Origin: Hirudinaria manillensis
Lineage: Eukaryota > Annelida > Clitellata > Hirudinida > Hirudinidae
DNA length: 64,000 nt
NCBI GenBank assembly: GCA_034509925.1
Contig: CM067528.1
Coordinates: forward strand, 7,624,501-7,688,500
Direction of reading: 5' to 3'
In this document: positions 61,304 through 64,000 of the stretch, piece by piece
How positions within the stretch are numbered: position 1 is the stretch's first letter
Layout: each line of letters opens with the position of its first letter
Position numbers and translations under genes: made by a program
The notes under the pieces: generated by a model
Seen by the model: only the letters and a program-made list of their open reading frames with translations
The model's database searches: none
Told to the model about the DNA's origin: nothing

Positions 61304-62551
61304 ATGAAGTTGCTCATCTGTTGCTTCCTTTTCGCTCTGGCAGGTTGTACAAGATTTTTGATTCTACTTCGACTCGAATAAGTAGATTATTTAATTTAAA
61401 TTAAAGAAAGTAATGTTTTGCACGGCATTTAAAATATTTAGAGTAATCTCGTTTGTGAACCGCTTTTTACGCATTTTCAATTTCCGTTTCTTAACCATGA
61501 TTCATGTTTTAATCTTGAATTACTAATGGCGAAATATCTTTCTTTCAAAGACTGAATACCTATCTAAATTACATTCTTTGTTAAAATAAAATAAATACAA
61601 TCAAGTTCAATAAAATAAATAATATAATTTTAACGTGAAAGTTCCAATTCATTGCTGTGCATTCACCTCACAGTTGAAACCAGAAATAATTTCAGTATTT
61701 ATTAATAATTAGTTGTGCCAGTTTCCATGGCTCAATATGATTACACTGAAAAGAAAGATATTTAGCACATATTTTAGAATTTGTTTATTTTTATATTTCA
61801 CAATGCTTTTGGGTCTAGGATAGTTTTAGTTGTTTGTTTGAGCCACAGTTAGTATCTATACAAATAGATATGTAACTGCGGTAATTAAATTACTTGAATT
61901 AATTTTATTATTTCAATACAAATTTAAATGTTGGTCTTTTTACACGTCCAATGTTTGACAAAGAAGAAAGCATATTTTTACCCGGTATAAATATCCATGT
62001 AAATGACTTATATGAATCCTATATAAAAACAAACACTCCTCTAATCGAGTACTATGTTGTGTCAAACTTTCAAAGGAATTGGTGAAGAATTTTCACAAAA
62101 AAAGTTACAATTTTATTTATGTAGATATGGAGCAAAACAATATTTTATTTAATCAAAATAACCAAATTAAGTTGCAATTTTTTGAATGAATTGAAGTTCT
62201 GTGTGTGGAGTCGATGGTTTGGTGCGGATATCTTCAGTGCACCAAGGACTGCGACGAGAGTATCCGTGTGGGCAACTGTCAAACATGCAAATGCAGCTGT
62301 GGTGTGAGTTCAATGATTTATTGACGAAGTGAAAACATTTAAAATTGAAATTCATTTTAAACTTTTGTCTCAAAATGATTCTTCAGAACTCAACCTGTAT
62401 GGAGAATTACTACTGCCTCTACGGAATTGTGAGCTACGATGATCCGATCTCCCATCCCAAATGCTGCAGCTCAGCAGGCAATTCACCTGATGTAGTTTGT
62501 CTTCTTCCAGGGGAAACAAATTTTGCTAATGCACTTCCAAATTTCCCTTGA
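61304..62551 (+). CDS. Small secreted 12-cysteine protein 2, antistasin-like N-half
   Basis: Paralogue of the gene at 58468. Exons 61304-61343, 62197-62303 and 62387-62551 give 103 residues. The signal peptide is MKLLICCFLFALAG and the first exon is 40 nt, exactly as in gene 1. Exon 2 reads MVWCGYLQCTKDCDESI and then NCQTCKCSCG, keeping all seven Cys but with Asn in place of the Gly before the fourth. Exon 3 keeps the C-x5-C, CC and C arrangement (NSTCMENYYC, HPKCCSS, DVVCLLPGET). Outside the cysteines and the YLQCT/FLVCT block the pair is well diverged, so the duplication is not recent. The exon 2 acceptor (TTGAAG at 62191-62196) is weak but fits phase and alignment. Function is unknown; a secreted inhibitor or defence peptide are the leading guesses. 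Confidence 0.82.
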
Positions 62552-62780
62552 ATTCGAGAGAAACTCCTTTGATTGGCATTACGTAAAGGGGAAATATAAT
62601 GGAGAAAGAATAGTATAACAAAATTAAGATAATAATATAAGAATGTCTTTTCTAACGTCTGTTCTAATTACTTGAGTATGATCTTTCGACAGGTTTATTT
62701 CTAGAAACTGATTTCTAATGGTATAATTTTTTATTCATTTCTTTTCTCTTTAACGTTGTAATAAAAAATGTTCATGTTTC

Positions 62781-62786
62781 AATAAA
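62781..62786 (+). terminator. Polyadenylation signal of cysteine-rich gene 2
   Basis: AATAAA about 230 bases after the stop codon. Confidence 0.45.
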
Positions 62787-63509
62787 TCATGTCGAATTGT
62801 CTTTAGAATGTCATATGCTACTATCCTTAAAGTTTAATAGCTTTAAATGTAATCGTGCAAAAGTAAATCAATTGTGATTATTTTTTTATGAAACAATTAA
62901 ATACTTATTAGTTAACTTGGCAAGAAATGAGCAACTACGTATATTTTGAAAGATAAAATAACAGCTGACGTCCAAAATCAATTTGTGACTGAGGATCTTG
63001 TAAGCAGGTGAGGACGTGTTGTTGAGAACTACACTGCTTTGAACGTATTACACTTAGACAAGAAGAACTCATCAGCTTAGAAGAAATTAATGCAAATTAT
63101 TCAACTTGGAAGAGTATCTTCAACAAGTCAAATAATAAAATTAAACCAATAGCCATTTACAAAATCAAACACTTTCTTCTCGTTATTTAACTTTCTTAGT
63201 TCGATTTTCCACTTGGTTCAGGTTTTGTGGGGCTCTACAACTTCCGAACTACTATAAGCAGGAAGTATAGTTAAAAGCTTTCTTTCAGGCTCTGAGATCC
63301 GAGGAGGGGGGCAGGGAATATTTATTGTACCAAGTACTAACATTAAGTGGGAATTCCATAAAACTCCATTTCTCAACTTTTGACTTGAGCTCCTTCATGT
63401 GGAAACATACAATTTTTCACCAAAGCAACAAAACATTTTGTGTCCCTTTCATTTATTTGACATGAAATTTGAGGACATTTATATTTTGTTAAACTTTTCG
63501 CTTAAAAAC
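62787..63509. other. Spacer before the LMF2 duplicate
   Basis: No gene recognised. A slightly less AT-rich patch near 63225-63320 (GGGGGGCAGGG) has no obvious identity. Confidence 0.35.
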
Positions 63510-64000
63510 CTCAAGGAAATTTGGTGCACGGAATATCAAAAAGCTTCATCACTTTTCTATTATTATTAGCGATTTCATTAAAAGTTATAATTTAGAACTT
63601 CTCATGTTAATTTCTTTAATAAATTGAAATTTTATTTAATAAAACATTTAATAAAGTTAATTAATGCAATATTATTATATTAGAAGAGTGGAAATGAAAG
63701 GTACACCTGTTGGAAGACTGGAGTTGATTCTGGAGGGAAGCAGAAATTTGGGCTCCGAGGAATGGATTGAATATTCATTTAGATTCAAACCTGGTCACTC
63801 CAACACCAATCCATCCCTTATTGGTTGGTTTTTTTTTAACAATTATAAATTAAATTATTTGTAATTAAAGAAATAGTAATTGATAGTCAATTGAGGCTAA
63901 TTCATTGCAATTTGAGTTAAATTTTTAAAATTAAAAATTCTGACTTAAATATTTTACAAATTTGAATGTTCGTTATTATCTTAATGATTCATCTATTCTG
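63510..64000 (+). pseudogene. Partial tandem duplicate of LMF2 (exon 13 and flanking introns)
   Basis: From about 63510 the sequence follows LMF2 intron 12, exon 13 and introns nearly base for base (compare 55511-55840), with the exon copy at 63678-63839 region opening after ATATTAG and reading VEMKGTPVGRLELILEGSRN onward. Only GHPNTSP has changed to GHSNTNP, and both splice sites are kept. From about 63865 it resumes matching LMF2 intron 14 (from about 56110), so exon 14 and about 250 bases have been deleted. The copy continues past the window end; it is probably a pseudogene or an exon-skipped paralogue. Confidence 0.9.

Overview
This is an AT-rich, intron-rich animal nuclear genome window. 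Every multi-exon gene has short coding exons with GT-AG introns, there are many tri- and dinucleotide microsatellites, and several classes of transposable element are present. The protein families (a myoinhibitory/FMRFamide-type GPCR, an RREB1/hindsight zinc-finger factor, lipase maturation factor 2, antistasin-like secreted proteins) point to an invertebrate bilaterian. A lophotrochozoan, possibly an annelid or leech, is my best guess, but the species is inference only.

Layout. 1-2839 (+): 3' two exons of a peptide GPCR. 2840-6330: gene-poor AT-rich DNA. 6331-8410 (+): intact-looking two-exon hAT/BED-finger transposase. 8790-20415 (-): complete 22-exon mitochondrial leucyl-tRNA synthetase (LARS2), whose intron 6 holds a 5'-truncated Ty3/gypsy retrotransposon with an open Pol frame and one LTR. 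22468-23277 (+): intronless CAF1/CNOT7-type deadenylase. 24435-28000: transposon graveyard. It holds a 1.2-kb foldback DNA transposon with 327-bp inverted repeats and an 8-bp target duplication, a CR1-like LINE 3' end, a Tc1 3' end, and a GC-rich SINE-like patch. 28530-32061 (+): BTBD17/Tango10-like BTB-BACK gene. 33148-48723 (-): complete 20-exon RREB1/hindsight-type zinc-finger repressor, with a 6.2-kb first intron full of TCA/TGA microsatellites. 50099-57051 (+): 17-exon lipase maturation factor 2 (LMF2). 58468-59483 and 61304-62551 (+): tandem pair of small secreted 12-cysteine proteins with an antistasin-like half. 63510-64000: duplicated, partly deleted piece of LMF2 running off the window edge.

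The host genes do not form an operon or a shared pathway; they are independent eukaryotic genes. The part most likely to be undescribed is the tandem secreted cysteine-rich family at 58-62.6 kb, lying between LMF2 and an LMF2 fragment. Also notable are the foldback transposon at 24.4-25.7 kb and a 75-nt intron in the RREB1-like gene that keeps the reading frame open but splits a zinc finger. Gene models were built by matching splice-site phase and family conservation by eye. The LARS2, RREB1-like, BTBD17-like and LMF2 models each close in frame from ATG to stop (933, 1610, 638 and 741 residues), which supports them strongly, but no alignment or transcript data were available.
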